Assembly: GCF_024159085.1 (NCBI RefSeq) | Contig: NZ_JAMZDE010000005.1 | Span: 1 to 64,000 of the forward strand | Reading direction: 5' to 3' | DNA from: Idiomarina rhizosphaerae | GTDB lineage: Bacteria; Pseudomonadota; Gammaproteobacteria; Enterobacterales; Alteromonadaceae | Length of the DNA stretch: 64,000 bases | Shown here: one piece after another, positions 30,658 to 40,562 of the stretch | Position numbering within the stretch: the stretch's first letter is position 1 | Layout of the letters: each line of letters begins with the position of its first letter | Made by a program: the position numbers and the translations under genes | Notes under the pieces: generated by a model | What the model was told of the DNA's origin: nothing | What the model saw: only the letters and a program-made list of their open reading frames with translations | The model's database searches: none

Positions 30658-30681
30658 CAGACCATCAACTATGATGGTCTG
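30658..30681. terminator. Hairpin at the convergent junction of the phosphodiesterase and RND genes
   Basis: CAGACCATC (30658-30666), loop AACTAT, GATGGTCTG (30673-30681): nine perfect pairs. It overlaps the stop codon of the RND gene. There is no T-run on either side, so it would act as a weak or factor-aided terminator, or protect both 3' ends. Confidence 0.45.
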
Positions 30682-33600
30682 GATACTCTTCCTGTAAAGA
30701 TTCCAGTTTACGCGTGATAGCCATTGGTGAGCTGGTATTCTTCGCCAGAGCGATATACAGAGCCGGAATAACAAATAACGTCAAAAATGCTGACACTGCA
30801 ACCCCGGCAAAAATCACCGTACCAATGACCATACGGCTTTCAGCTCCCGGACCTGAACCGAGGATAAGTGGCACGGAACTCATTAGAGTAGTGAACGCCG
30901 TCATCACAATAGGTCGTAAACGCTGTTGCGCGGCTTTAAGCACGGCTTCTTTGAACTCCACTCCTGAGTCACGCAACTGATTCGCAAATTCAACAATAAG
31001 AATACCATTTTTCGCAGCCAGACCAATGAGCATCACTATGCCTATCTGACTATATATATTGATGCTCATTCCGGCCAGATACAGCGCCATTAAAGCCCCA
31101 ACTATAGCCATAGGCACCGCCAGCATAATGACCAACGGATGGATAAAGCTTTCAAACTGCGCAGCCAGAACCAGGAAGGTAATGACCAATGCCAACCCAA
31201 AAACAAAGACAATTGAACTGCCACTCTCTTTGTACAGTTGAGACTCGCCTTTATAATCAATTGAGACATCTTCCGGCAATTTTTCCTGCACCACGCCTTC
31301 CAAATAACTTAAAGCTTCACCCAGTGAATATCCCTCAGCCAGATTCGCTTCAATGGTTACGCTGCGCATGCGGTTGTACCGGTTAAGTCGGGCTGAAGTC
31401 GCCTGCTCAGTAATGGTTACGAGGTTAGAAAGCGGAATCAATTCATCACTTTTACGCGAACGTACATAGATATTATCTATGGCGCTGGGGCTACGGTAAT
31501 CGGCCTTTTCGCCCTCCAGCATCACGTCATATTCTTCGCCGCGATCAAGGTAGGTTGTCACTCGCCTTTGGCCTAATACAGACTGCAGGGTGATACCTAT
31601 ATCCTGCACTGAAACGCCCAAATCAGCCGCGCTGGCTTCATCCACCTGAATCAGTAATTGTGGCAAAGTTTCTTTATAGTCACTGTCCAGATCCTGTAAA
31701 CCCGGGTTGGTAGACGCTTCTTCAATAACAATGTCACGAAATTCAGCTAAGCGCTCGTAGGTATTCCCCTGCAACACGAATTCGACCGGACGACCGCCTC
31801 CGCCGCTAATACCACTCCGCATAAAAGCGAACGCCTGAACGCCGACAACCGAATCCAGCTGAGAACGCATTTCTTCCATAAGATCAAAACTTGACCAGTC
31901 ACGCTCATCAAAGGGAACGGCACCGACGATAGCAATACCGGCGCTACCACCCCAACCGGGAGCACGAACAATCAAACGGTCAATCTTGCCTTCATCAATA
32001 TAAGGCAAAAGAATCTGTTCTATTTCGTCCATATGTCTGGAGCTGGACTCGAAACTTGCGCCTTCGGCACTGCGCACCTGAATGTAAAAAGTACCGCGGT
32101 CTTCAGGTGGCGCGAATTCTTGTGGAATAAAGCTGAATAAACCAAACGCAACAACGCCCGACATCACCACCAACACTATTGCCATCACAGGCCGCTTAAC
32201 GCTTTTCTCAAGCACGCCACGGTAACCTTGTTCCAGCCAATTAAAAGTTGCATCAAAAGCCTTACCAAATTTACTGGTACGCTCTTTTTTACTCAGTATT
32301 TTAGAGCTCAGCATTGGCGTTAGCGTCAGTGCAGCAATACTGGAGAAAGCAACAGCAGCGGCTATGGCAAGGGCAAACTCCGTAAAAAGCTTACCGATAT
32401 TTCCATCTAAGAAAGCCAGTGGCACAAACACCGAAATTAACACCAGCGTGGTGGCAATAACGGCGAACCCGACTTCTCGGGCACCGCGATAAGCGGCCAG
32501 GATAGGTGGCTCTCCCTCTTCTATGCGACGGTAAATGTTTTCCAATACCACAATGGAGTCATCAACCACCAAACCAATAGCCAGTACCAGCGCCAGCAGG
32601 GTTAGCAAGTTTATGGAAAAGCCCAGCGCAAATAGCACCATGTAGGAAGCGATAATAGCCACGGGTACTGTCAAGGCAGGCACTATGGTGGCTCTGATAT
32701 TCCCTAAAAACAGGTAAATAACGACAATAACCAGTGCCATCGCCACAGCCAGAGTGTTGTACACTTCATCAACAGAGCCCTGGATAAATATCGACGAGTC
32801 ATAGCTGGGTGCCAGATACATGGTTTCGGGCAGAGTTTCCTGAATTTTTTTCATTTCTCGGTGAACGTTCTTCACCACATCCAGGGTGTTACCTTTCGAC
32901 TGTTTAATGACACCGACACCAACCATGTTAACGCCATTACCCCGGAAGTCGGTTTTATCATCTTCGGCACCCAGTTCTACCCGGGCCACTTCACCCAACC
33001 GGACTAAGTAACCGTCGTCGCCCTGTCGTATTACCAAGTTTTTAAAGTCTTCCGGCGATAGATACGCTCGAGCCATACGCACCGAAAACTCTCTGTCGGT
33101 TGACTCGACTTCACCTGCCGGAAGCTCAACGTTTTCTTCACGCAAACGGCTGACGATGTCGGTTACCGTCACCTGCCGTGCCGCCATAGCATCGCGGTCC
33201 AGCCAGACACGCATGGCGTAGCGACGGTCACCACCAATAACTACCCGTGCAACACCATCGGCAACTGACAGACGGTCTACGATGTATCGCTCCGCATAGT
33301 CAGTTAGCTCCAGAATCGACATGCTCTCGCTGCGAAGGTTATACCAGACAATGGTACTCTCATCGCTTGAGGCCTTTGAAACTTCAGGGGGGTCAGCTTC
33401 TTCCGGCAGGTTATCAAGTACCCGGGACACCCGCTCACGAACGTCGTTAGAAGCAGCATCAATGTCTCGAGTCAGATTAAACTCGATACTGATACTGGAT
33501 CGCCCGTTGCGGCTGCTAGAGCTAATGTTTTTAATGCCTTCTATGCCGCTAATACGGTCTTCGACTAACTGCGTGACCTGAGTTTCTACAACTTCGGCGG

Positions 33601-33763
33601 AGGCGCCGGGGTAGTCTGTATCAATAGTAACTATGGGACGATCAATATCCGGATATTCGCGCAACGGCAGCATGGTAAAAGCCACAATACCGAAAACCAC
33701 CAGCAGAATATTCAGTACGGTTGCAAAAACCGGACGTTTTACAGAAAGGTCTGACAACAACAT
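30665..33763 (-). CDS. RND multidrug efflux permease (HAE1 family, AcrB-like)
   Basis: Inner-membrane proton-drug antiporter of 1032 residues with the 12-helix, two-loop RND layout. Helix 4 has GLVVDDSIVVLENI with the two proton-relay Asp, and helix 10 has GLAAKNGILIVEFANQ with the relay Lys, so it should be active. It is 3 bp downstream of its membrane fusion protein. No outer-membrane TolC-type gene or local regulator accompanies it, so it probably uses a TolC encoded elsewhere. Substrates are unknown. Confidence 0.93.
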   Translation of the reverse strand: MLLSDLSVKRPVFATVLNILLVVFGIVAFTMLPLREYPDIDRPIVTIDTDYPGASAEVVETQVTQLVEDRISGIEGIKNISSSSRNGRSSISIEFNLTRDIDAASNDVRERVSRVLDNLPEEADPPEVSKASSDESTIVWYNLRSESMSILELTDYAERYIVDRLSVADGVARVVIGGDRRYAMRVWLDRDAMAARQVTVTDIVSRLREENVELPAGEVESTDREFSVRMARAYLSPEDFKNLVIRQGDDGYLVRLGEVARVELGAEDDKTDFRGNGVNMVGVGVIKQSKGNTLDVVKNVHREMKKIQETLPETMYLAPSYDSSIFIQGSVDEVYNTLAVAMALVIVVIYLFLGNIRATIVPALTVPVAIIASYMVLFALGFSINLLTLLALVLAIGLVVDDSIVVLENIYRRIEEGEPPILAAYRGAREVGFAVIATTLVLISVFVPLAFLDGNIGKLFTEFALAIAAAVAFSSIAALTLTPMLSSKILSKKERTSKFGKAFDATFNWLEQGYRGVLEKSVKRPVMAIVLVVMSGVVAFGLFSFIPQEFAPPEDRGTFYIQVRSAEGASFESSSRHMDEIEQILLPYIDEGKIDRLIVRAPGWGGSAGIAIVGAVPFDERDWSSFDLMEEMRSQLDSVVGVQAFAFMRSGISGGGGRPVEFVLQGNTYERLAEFRDIVIEEASTNPGLQDLDSDYKETLPQLLIQVDEASAADLGVSVQDIGITLQSVLGQRRVTTYLDRGEEYDVMLEGEKADYRSPSAIDNIYVRSRKSDELIPLSNLVTITEQATSARLNRYNRMRSVTIEANLAEGYSLGEALSYLEGVVQEKLPEDVSIDYKGESQLYKESGSSIVFVFGLALVITFLVLAAQFESFIHPLVIMLAVPMAIVGALMALYLAGMSINIYSQIGIVMLIGLAAKNGILIVEFANQLRDSGVEFKEAVLKAAQQRLRPIVMTAFTTLMSSVPLILGSGPGAESRMVIGTVIFAGVAVSAFLTLFVIPALYIALAKNTSSPMAITRKLESLQEEYPDHHS

Positions 33764-33766
33764 AAT

Positions 33767-34822
33767 TTAACCTCCCTGCACAGCAACGGGTACACCGTCA
33801 CGAAGGCGAACAATACCTTCTATAATAACTTCTTCTCCGGGTTTAAGGCCGCCTGTAATTTCCACAATACCGGGCTTACGTCGACCAATAGTCACTTCTT
33901 TTTGGCGCGCCCGGTTATCTGGTGTTAACACATACACATATTGTCTGTTTTGAATGGGGATAAGCGCTTTTTCCGGCAGTAACAAAGCTTCGTCAATGCT
34001 TCGCAACAAGGTTATTTGTAAAAGCATTCCCGGACGCAGACGTTCATCATCATTATTAATTTTCGCCCGCACTTTTACTGACCGCGTTACCGGATCCACA
34101 CGAGAATCAATGCTGGAAATACGCCCAATAAACTGTTCTCCCGGATATGCACGGCTGCGGGCAATCACTTCCTGATCTACGGCAATACTAGCGAAATAAC
34201 GTTCAGGAACGCTGAAGTCCACTTTAATAGGTTTGATATCATCAAGCGTTGTAAACACATCACCCGGACTGACCAGAGAACCGGCGCTTATTTCACGAAT
34301 ACCTACACGACCTGAAAATGGCGCATAAATTTTCATTTCATTTAAGGTTGCTTCCGCCACTTCTAAATCGGCCTGGAGTCCATTGACCCGAACTTGTTGT
34401 TCATTAAGTTGTTGTTGTGAGGCTGCATTACCACGACGCAATTCATTTATTCGTTCCAGCTGGCGCTTTGCTTCGTCTAAACTAAATTTGAGTTGTTGCA
34501 CACGAGCTACTTCTTTACGCGCATTTAACTCAGCCAGAAGTTGTCCCTGCTCAACTAAGTCACCGCTTTCAAAATAGATTTTTTCAACAACATCCTGAGT
34601 TTGCGCGGTAATACGAACCGTTTCATTGGCCATGGCGGTGCCTAACGCTTCGATAGTATCGCGGAACTCACTAATTTCAGCGGTCTGAGTTTTAACCGGA
34701 ACCGACTGTTCCTTTACCTCTTCAACCTTAGTTTCAGGCGGAAACCCAAACAGATACACAGCTGCCGCAATCAGGACAACGACAACAATAGTAATGGGAT
34801 TAATCCAGGAACGTTTCGCCAT
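33767..34822 (-). CDS. RND efflux periplasmic adaptor (membrane fusion protein)
   Basis: Joins the RND pump to the outer-membrane channel. It is 351 residues. One N-terminal membrane anchor (about 8-27), no lipobox, then barrel-sandwich (IRITAQTQDVVEKIYFESGDLVEQGQ), a coiled-coil hairpin rich in Gln/Arg/Glu (about 110-165), and the mirror lipoyl half (IYAPFSGRVGIREISAGSLV). First gene of the pump operon. Confidence 0.92.
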   Translation of the reverse strand: MAKRSWINPITIVVVVLIAAAVYLFGFPPETKVEEVKEQSVPVKTQTAEISEFRDTIEALGTAMANETVRITAQTQDVVEKIYFESGDLVEQGQLLAELNARKEVARVQQLKFSLDEAKRQLERINELRRGNAASQQQLNEQQVRVNGLQADLEVAEATLNEMKIYAPFSGRVGIREISAGSLVSPGDVFTTLDDIKPIKVDFSVPERYFASIAVDQEVIARSRAYPGEQFIGRISSIDSRVDPVTRSVKVRAKINNDDERLRPGMLLQITLLRSIDEALLLPEKALIPIQNRQYVYVLTPDNRARQKEVTIGRRKPGIVEITGGLKPGEEVIIEGIVRLRDGVPVAVQGG

Positions 34823-34873
34823 GCTTACCTCTAGGTTCTTTGTACAACATTTTTACCATGAACTATTGTACGC

Positions 34874-34895
34874 AAAACACCGCTCAAAGGCGGTG
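34874..34895 (-). terminator. Probable terminator after hemE
   Basis: On the minus strand CACCGC pairs with GCGGTG (34890-34895 with 34878-34883) around a 6-nt loop, followed by GTTTTG. A short stem and short T-run make it modest. It would separate hemE from the efflux operon that follows on the same strand. Confidence 0.55.
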
Positions 34896-34930
34896 CACTT
34901 AACGAGGATTCTGGCGGTTTAATCGCAAAT

Positions 34931-36007
34931 TCAATCGTTTGAGTGAAACGCGGGGCTGTATTTGTGAATAGCGTTAATAAAAGCAGCAGCATGCTCCGGG
35001 TCTACTTCGGGGTGAATGCCATGCCCCAAATTGAACACATGACCAGTACCTGAACCATAGCTTTGTAATATGCTTTGTACTTCTTGTTCAATCCGCTCTG
35101 GTTTCGCATACAATACGCTAGGGTCCATATTTCCCTGCAGCGCGACTTGCCCACCAACACGAGCTCTGGCATCGGATAAATCAGTGGTCCAATCCACACC
35201 CAGCGCATCAGCACCGCTGGCAGCCATTGCTTCCAACCATTGCCCGCCATTTTTGGTAAATAAAGTAACCGGCACTTTGCGTCCGTCGGCTTCACGTGTG
35301 AGACCCGCTACAATTTTTTCCATGTAAGCCAGAGAAAATGCTTTGTAGTCACGTGGTGATAAAACTCCACCCCAGGTATCGAATATCATGACCGACTGCG
35401 CACCTGCGGCAATCTGCGCATTTAAATACTGAGTAACGGACTCAGCCAAAACATTTAACAACGTATGCATAGCTTCAGGATCAGCAAACATCAGTTGCTT
35501 CACTTTGGAGAAGTTTTTGGTGCTGCCGCCTTCAACCATGTAGGTTGCCAGTGTCCACGGGCTGCCAGAGAAACCAATAAGTGGCACACTGCCATTCAGT
35601 TCACGACGAATAGCACGCACAGCATCCATCACGTAACCCAGCTCATCTTCCATATCGGGCACGGCCAGGTTTTTAATAGCGGCCATGCTGCGTACCGGGT
35701 CTTTAAACTTAGGACCTTCGCCAGCCTCAAAATATAAACCCAGACCCATAGCATCGGGAATGGTCAGAATATCACTGAATAGTATGGCGGCATCCAGGTC
35801 GAACCGGCGCAACGGTTGCATGGTCACTTCGCAAGCCAGCTCAGTGTTTCGGCATAAAGACATAAAGTCGCCAGCCTGACCGCGCACTTCTTTATACTCA
35901 GGTAAATAGCGACCAGCCTGGCGCATCATCCAGACGGGTGTGCGATCAACAGGTTGTTTTGCCAATGCACGAAGATAACGATCATTTTTAAGCGCCGGAG
36001 CGGTCAT
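34931..36007 (-). CDS. hemE: Uroporphyrinogen decarboxylase
   Basis: Decarboxylates uroporphyrinogen III to coproporphyrinogen III in heme synthesis. It is 358 residues with the N-terminal [17 protein letters not shown] signature and [17 protein letters not shown]. hemE, nudC and rsd neighbour each other as in E. coli at 90 min, where purHD also lies nearby. Starts with ATG at 36007. Confidence 0.97.
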   Translation of the reverse strand: MTAPALKNDRYLRALAKQPVDRTPVWMMRQAGRYLPEYKEVRGQAGDFMSLCRNTELACEVTMQPLRRFDLDAAILFSDILTIPDAMGLGLYFEAGEGPKFKDPVRSMAAIKNLAVPDMEDELGYVMDAVRAIRRELNGSVPLIGFSGSPWTLATYMVEGGSTKNFSKVKQLMFADPEAMHTLLNVLAESVTQYLNAQIAAGAQSVMIFDTWGGVLSPRDYKAFSLAYMEKIVAGLTREADGRKVPVTLFTKNGGQWLEAMAASGADALGVDWTTDLSDARARVGGQVALQGNMDPSVLYAKPERIEQEVQSILQSYGSGTGHVFNLGHGIHPEVDPEHAAAFINAIHKYSPAFHSND

Positions 36008-36085
36008 AGCGAATCCAATTATTTGTCAACATCAATGCCCGGTATTTTATCAGTCCGCAGGCATTGGCTCCATGAAAACTTATGC

Positions 36086-36883
36086 TTACCTCTTTTGAGA
36101 TAGGTCAATCAACGTTCTTGCTATGGTTCCTTCCGGCGGAATATCCGGAAGGTCGTCAAAAGCAAACCAGTCGCCTGTCACCAATTCGTGCGGATCAATA
36201 TGCAATTCGCCCTCTGCCCAATCTGCAGTGTATCCCATCATTAGCGAATGAGGAAAAGACCAGGGCTGGCTTAAATGATACTGAATGTTCTTAACACGGA
36301 TGCCAGCCTCTTCATAAACCTCGCGTTCTAAGGCCTGCTCCAGACTTTCGCCAGCTTCAACAAAGCCTGCCAATATAGAGTGCAAGCCAGGTTTATGGCG
36401 CTTACCCTGAGCCAGTAAAATTTTGTCATCTTTGCGAATAGCCACGATAATGCATGGCGACACGCGCGGGTAACAACGGTGCTGACACTGATTACAGTGC
36501 ATCGCCAGCTCCCACTCAATGGTCTGCATGCGGGCACCGCAGCGACCGCAAAAGCGATGAGTATTCAAAAAGTCGCTGAATTGACGAGCTCTGCCAGCCA
36601 TCGCAAACTTTTCCATGTCATCCACGGTAAGCAATTGTCGTAAAGGCGCGAACTCCCCACCAATAAACTGTTCGTCCATATAGTCGGCCATAACCAAATA
36701 ACAGCTACGCTCCCGCAGTTCACCTATTTCCACTACCCGGTAGTCATTTAAGTCTGGAAAGCCCAGATCTTGCAGACAGCCAAAGGGGACTTCTCCGGTA
36801 TCATCCAGAAAAAGATGGTCAGAGCTCACTACAAACCACCAGGCAGGTTCATCAGCCGCCGGTTTTGAATACAAAGTCGCCAT
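36086..36883 (-). CDS. nudC: NAD(+)/NADH pyrophosphatase, RNA decapping NudC
   Basis: A Nudix hydrolase that cleaves NAD(H) and removes NAD caps from RNA 5' ends. It is 265 residues from the ATG at 36883, preferred over an in-frame TTG 18 bp upstream. It has a zinc ribbon (CGRCGARM ... CNQCQHRC), the Nudix box in GFVEAGESLEQALEREVYEE, and the NudC-specific SQPWSFPHSLMMGY. It lies 78 bp upstream of hemE on the same strand and is divergent from rsd. Confidence 0.95.
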   Translation of the reverse strand: MATLYSKPAADEPAWWFVVSSDHLFLDDTGEVPFGCLQDLGFPDLNDYRVVEIGELRERSCYLVMADYMDEQFIGGEFAPLRQLLTVDDMEKFAMAGRARQFSDFLNTHRFCGRCGARMQTIEWELAMHCNQCQHRCYPRVSPCIIVAIRKDDKILLAQGKRHKPGLHSILAGFVEAGESLEQALEREVYEEAGIRVKNIQYHLSQPWSFPHSLMMGYTADWAEGELHIDPHELVTGDWFAFDDLPDIPPEGTIARTLIDLSQKR

Positions 36884-36985
36884 ATTAATCCCGCGTATCA
36901 AATGCGTTTGGTTTTCTGTAAAATCAGTTGAGTTCTAATGCTTCTGAATTTACATTAGGTACTGAAACTATAGACGGAGAGTATC

Positions 36986-37462
36986 ATGTTAAGCCGTAAT
37001 GAGCAGGCAAAAAAGCGCTGGGGCGGCGCTCATAAAAGTATCGACCTATGGCTATCCGAGCGCCAGGACTTACTGGTGAATTACTTTAAACTTGCCGCGC
37101 TCCCGCCTTATGAAAGCATTCGCTCGGGCTTACCCGATGTCACTGATATCCGTGACTTTTGCGGTCAATTAGTCGACTACGTCTCGAGTGGTCATTTTGA
37201 AATTTATGACCAAATTGTGCGCGAAGCTTCATCTCAGGGAAACTCAGTTGATGATTTGGCTGATGAGTTATTCCCTTTAATTTCTGACACAACCGAAATA
37301 GCGTTAGATTTTAACGATAAGTACGGTGAGATAAGTTCAACTGACCACTGTGAAACCTTCGATAGAGATTTATCGGCACTTGGTGAAGCATTGGAATTGA
37401 GAATGGAGTTTGAAGATAAACTTCTCAACCATTTAGACGAGCATAATTTAATAACAGCTTAA
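36986..37462 (+). CDS. rsd: Sigma-70-binding regulator Rsd/AlgQ
   Basis: Binds sigma-70 region 4 and shifts RNA polymerase toward alternative sigma factors in stationary phase. It is 158 residues, all-helical, with the family's SIDLWLSERQDLLVNYFKLA opening and DFCGQLVDYVSSGHFEIYDQI core. The ribosome site GGAGAG precedes the ATG. The nudC/rsd divergent pair is conserved with E. coli. Confidence 0.92.
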   Translation: MLSRNEQAKKRWGGAHKSIDLWLSERQDLLVNYFKLAALPPYESIRSGLPDVTDIRDFCGQLVDYVSSGHFEIYDQIVREASSQGNSVDDLADELFPLISDTTEIALDFNDKYGEISSTDHCETFDRDLSALGEALELRMEFEDKLLNHLDEHNLITA

Positions 37463-37483
37463 GCTGACTTTTATTGAATTTAT

Positions 37484-37512
37484 AAAAACGCCGGCAATTC
37501 GCCGGCGTTTTT
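37484..37512. terminator. Bidirectional terminator between rsd and the FkpA-like gene
   Basis: ACGCCGGC (37488-37495), loop AATTC, GCCGGCGT (37501-37508), with A-run before and T-run after. It can stop both converging transcripts. Confidence 0.93.
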
Positions 37513-37536
37513 GTATAGATGAAAACTCAACTGAGC

Positions 37537-38277
37537 TTATTCGCTATCCGGTTCGTCTTTTTGTACGTTAAGTAATTCAACGGTAAAAATCAGCGTTGAA
37601 TTTGGTGGGATTTGACCATCACCCAGTTCACGATCTCCATAGGCAAGTTCAGACGGGATCACAAAACGGTACTTAGCACCTTCCTTCATCAACTGCAGAC
37701 CTTCAGTCCAGCCCGGAATAACTCGGTTTAGCGGAAAAGATGTAGGCTCGCCACGTTCATAGGAACTATCAAAAACTTCCCCATTAACCAACGTGCCTTC
37801 GTAATGAACTTCTACCATGTCGGTTTCCGAAGGGCTAATACCGTCGCCTTCTTCAAGAACTTCGTACTGAAGACCTGAATCCGTTGTTTGAACACCTTCT
37901 TTTTTCGCGTTCTCGGCTAAATAGGCTTTGCCTTCTTCCGCCGCTTTCTTACCCAATACGTTTTGACGTTGTTCCATAACTTCTTTGCGCATAGTGTTCA
38001 GGATTTTTTCAGCTTCCTCATCACTTAACTGAGGATCACCTTTAACCGCATCCACAAAGCCAGCAATAACAATATCGCGTTCCAGCATGAAATCCGCTTC
38101 TTCCTGACGTTCTAAGTTACGTGCAATAAACCCGCCAACAGAAGAGCCTAAAGCATAAGCCTGCTTGTCTTTGTCTGTTTTTAATTCCGTATCATTCGCC
38201 GGAAATTTTTCTTGTGAGCAGGCCGCCAGTACCAGCGCGATAGCTGAAATAGCTAACGGCTTCATCAGTTGTTTCAT
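37537..38277 (-). CDS. FKBP-type peptidyl-prolyl isomerase, FkpA-like lipoprotein
   Basis: A periplasmic folding catalyst of 246 residues. The start at 38277 is chosen since GGAG lies 8 nt upstream and it leads into the signal peptide; an ATG 12 bp earlier lacks a site. Lipobox LVLAACSQ, so it is membrane-anchored, unlike soluble E. coli FkpA. N-terminal dimerisation domain (KDKQAYALGSSVGGFIARNL, about 35-125), then the FKBP domain (VEVHYEGTLVNGEVFDSSYERG, about 150-240). Near slyX, as fkpA is in E. coli. Confidence 0.92.
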   Translation of the reverse strand: MKQLMKPLAISAIALVLAACSQEKFPANDTELKTDKDKQAYALGSSVGGFIARNLERQEEADFMLERDIVIAGFVDAVKGDPQLSDEEAEKILNTMRKEVMEQRQNVLGKKAAEEGKAYLAENAKKEGVQTTDSGLQYEVLEEGDGISPSETDMVEVHYEGTLVNGEVFDSSYERGEPTSFPLNRVIPGWTEGLQLMKEGAKYRFVIPSELAYGDRELGDGQIPPNSTLIFTVELLNVQKDEPDSE

Positions 38278-38371
38278 CGTTTTCTCCAATTATCGTCTTG
38301 CATCCTTTCGGACTATGCCATAATAGTGTTATCTAACAGAACCATACTACACAACCACAAGGAACTTGCCT

Positions 38372-39367
38372 ATGCCTTTTCTTAAGCTCTGCGGTGCGTT
38401 TATGTTGCTGGTTGTAATCACCGGTTGCCAACCTGCACCGGAAAAGGTCAAGAAAACAATTCACGCTGAAAACGGCACCTACGCCGCTGATATTTCCAAC
38501 GACGGAAACTATAGTCTAGTCTCTACAGACGAAGCTGGTTTGCTGCTGTGGCCACGTTATGCCACCAATGCCAAGTACCAATGGCAGCATAATGAAAACA
38601 CCGTCTCTCAGATTATAGACGTTGATATCAGCGCCGACGGGGAAGTAGCGGTTGCAGCATCGCGTAAAGAATTCTCCATGTGGGATATTAATAATGGTGA
38701 AAACCTGGGATTCTGGCAAATAGGTTCAGGCGATATACAGAAACTGGTGGTCAGTAAAAAAGGTGGAACGGTGGTGCTTGGAAAGCAAGACGGTACACAG
38801 GTTGCTTTCAACCCCGCCTCGGGTCGACGTATTGAGTTTTATGGTCATACCGAAAGTATTAATGTTCTTGATATTTCGCCCAATGGTTTTTACGTTCTAA
38901 GCGGTTCAAACGACCATTCGGCTATTCTGTGGGATACCAGGAGCGGCCAAATAGTACACCGCTGGCCGCTGGAAGGGCGGATCACACAGGTTGCTCTGCA
39001 CCCTGATGGTAACTTCGCGTTTATCTCAGATGCAATTGATAATGCGGTTATCCGCTCGCTGCCAGATGGCGAAATTGCTTCAAAACTTAAATTCATAGAG
39101 CGCCATAAAATTTTTAGTGCTGCGCGGTTTAGCGCATCCGGTGATTATCTCATTACCGGGTCGCCATCACGTCAAATTGCAATCTGGGACACCTCGACGG
39201 GAGAAGAACTCACGCACTGGCGGGTTGATTTACGCGACGGAGGGCGTCCCAGCAACGCTGCCGTGTTGGCCGTCGTATTTGATGAAAAACAGCAACAGGT
39301 AATTAGCGAGAGTTCTGCAGGTCTTGCTGAGTGGTGGAATATTGATTTAACAGGTAGTAAAGAATGA
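38372..39367 (+). CDS. WD40-repeat lipoprotein
   Basis: A beta-propeller lipoprotein of 331 residues. The start at 38372 is preferred to a TTG 6 bp upstream because the AAGGA site is then 9 nt away. Lipobox VVITGCQP, lipidated Cys about 21. At least five WD-like blades, clearest in ISPNGFYVLSGSNDHSAILW and FSASGDYLITGSPSRQIAIWD. It is probably a protein-interaction platform in the envelope. Overlaps slyX by 4 bp (ATGA). Function unknown. Confidence 0.85.
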   Translation: MPFLKLCGAFMLLVVITGCQPAPEKVKKTIHAENGTYAADISNDGNYSLVSTDEAGLLLWPRYATNAKYQWQHNENTVSQIIDVDISADGEVAVAASRKEFSMWDINNGENLGFWQIGSGDIQKLVVSKKGGTVVLGKQDGTQVAFNPASGRRIEFYGHTESINVLDISPNGFYVLSGSNDHSAILWDTRSGQIVHRWPLEGRITQVALHPDGNFAFISDAIDNAVIRSLPDGEIASKLKFIERHKIFSAARFSASGDYLITGSPSRQIAIWDTSTGEELTHWRVDLRDGGRPSNAAVLAVVFDEKQQQVISESSAGLAEWWNIDLTGSKE

Positions 39368-39588
39368 CAGTAGAGAAGATAGAAGCACAATTAACTAATT
39401 TGGAAATGCAGTTAACATTTCAGGAAGACACTATTGATTCACTAAATAAACTGGTTACTGAGCAGACTCAGCAAATGAGTGAAATGCAAAAGCAAATTCG
39501 CTGGTTAGGAAAGCGCCTAAAACAAATGCAGGAGAATCAGTCGACTGACTCAGATCCGGCAGACGAACCACCCCCTCCTCATTATTAA
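39364..39588 (+). CDS. slyX: SlyX family protein
   Basis: A 74-residue coiled-coil protein with the SlyX pattern (IEAQLTNLEMQLTFQEDTIDSL, then a Pro-rich tail PADEPPPPHY). Function is unclear in any organism. It is translationally coupled to the WD40 lipoprotein. Confidence 0.9.
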   Translation: MTVEKIEAQLTNLEMQLTFQEDTIDSLNKLVTEQTQQMSEMQKQIRWLGKRLKQMQENQSTDSDPADEPPPPHY

Positions 39589-39603
39589 AGCGTTGGGTTT
39601 ACC

Positions 39604-39632
39604 TTGACCTTAGTAAGTCAGGTCAGTATAAC
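39604..39632 (+). promoter_or_regulatory. Promoter of prkB with an inverted repeat in the spacer
   Basis: -35 TTGACC (39604-39609), 17-bp spacer, -10 TATAAC (39627-39632). Inside lies the inverted repeat TGACCT (39605-39610) / AGGTCA (39620-39625), centred between the two elements with 15-bp arm spacing. This is a good position for a repressor. No known family was matched. Confidence 0.65.
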
Positions 39633-39662
39633 AACTGTTCTTATTTAGTTTGCGAGAATGTT

Positions 39663-40562
39663 ATGTCATCAAAGCACCCGATTATTGCCGTTACCGGTTC
39701 ATCTGGAGCAGGAACAACCACCACAGGCCAAGCCGTACGCCATATCTTTCGTTCGTTAGATGTGAGTGCAGCTTTTGTGGAAGGTGACAGTTTTCATCGC
39801 TACTCCCGCCCTGAAATGGATTTAGCTATTCGCAAAGCTCAGGAGCAAGGTCGTCATATCAGTTACTTTGGTGCCGAAGCCAATGACTTTGACCGGTTAG
39901 AATCCTTATTCCGCTCTTATTCACAAACCGGCAATGGCAAAGTACGCCGTTATTTACACAGCTTTGATGATGCAGTGCCCTATAACCAGATGCCCGGCAC
40001 TTTCACGCCCTGGGAAGAACTTCCTGAAAGTACCGATGCGCTTTTCTACGAGGGTCTGCATGGCGGTGTTTGCGGGGACGGCTACGACGTAACTCAATAT
40101 GTTGATTTATTAATCGGCATGGTACCCATTGTTAACCTTGAGTGGATCCAGAAGTTGATTCGCGATACCTCGGAGCGGGGGCACTCACGTGAAGCGGTTA
40201 CCACCAGCATTATTCGTGGAATGGAAGATTACATTCACCATATTGTTCCGCAGTTTTCGCGTACTCATATCAACTTCCAGAGAGTACCTACGGTTGATAC
40301 GTCCAACCCTTTCAGTGCCAAGGATATTCCCTCACTGGACGAGAGTTTTGTTGTTATTCGGTTTCGCGGTATTAAGAACGTCGACTTCCCCTATTACCTG
40401 CAGATGATAGACGGCTCGTTTATGTCACGTACCAGCACCCTGGTTGTGCCCGGTGGGAAAATGGCCTTAGCCATGGAGCTTATTCTGACACCGCTGATAG
40501 AACAAATTATGGAAAGGAAAAACCAGGTTCGCCGTCAGGTTGACTGGATATCAAGTAAGTAA
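39663..40562 (+). CDS. prkB: Phosphoribulokinase-like protein PrkB
   Basis: A kinase of 299 residues with P-loop VTGSSGAGTTTTGQAV and the phosphoribulokinase segments FYEGLHGG and IPSLDESFVVIRF. E. coli PrkB is related in sequence to the Calvin-cycle enzyme but has no known metabolic role. There is no RuBisCO in the window. prkB next to a YhfA-type OsmC protein matches the E. coli order. It ends on the very base before the rlmJ stop codon begins. Confidence 0.9.
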   Translation: MSSKHPIIAVTGSSGAGTTTTGQAVRHIFRSLDVSAAFVEGDSFHRYSRPEMDLAIRKAQEQGRHISYFGAEANDFDRLESLFRSYSQTGNGKVRRYLHSFDDAVPYNQMPGTFTPWEELPESTDALFYEGLHGGVCGDGYDVTQYVDLLIGMVPIVNLEWIQKLIRDTSERGHSREAVTTSIIRGMEDYIHHIVPQFSRTHINFQRVPTVDTSNPFSAKDIPSLDESFVVIRFRGIKNVDFPYYLQMIDGSFMSRTSTLVVPGGKMALAMELILTPLIEQIMERKNQVRRQVDWISSK

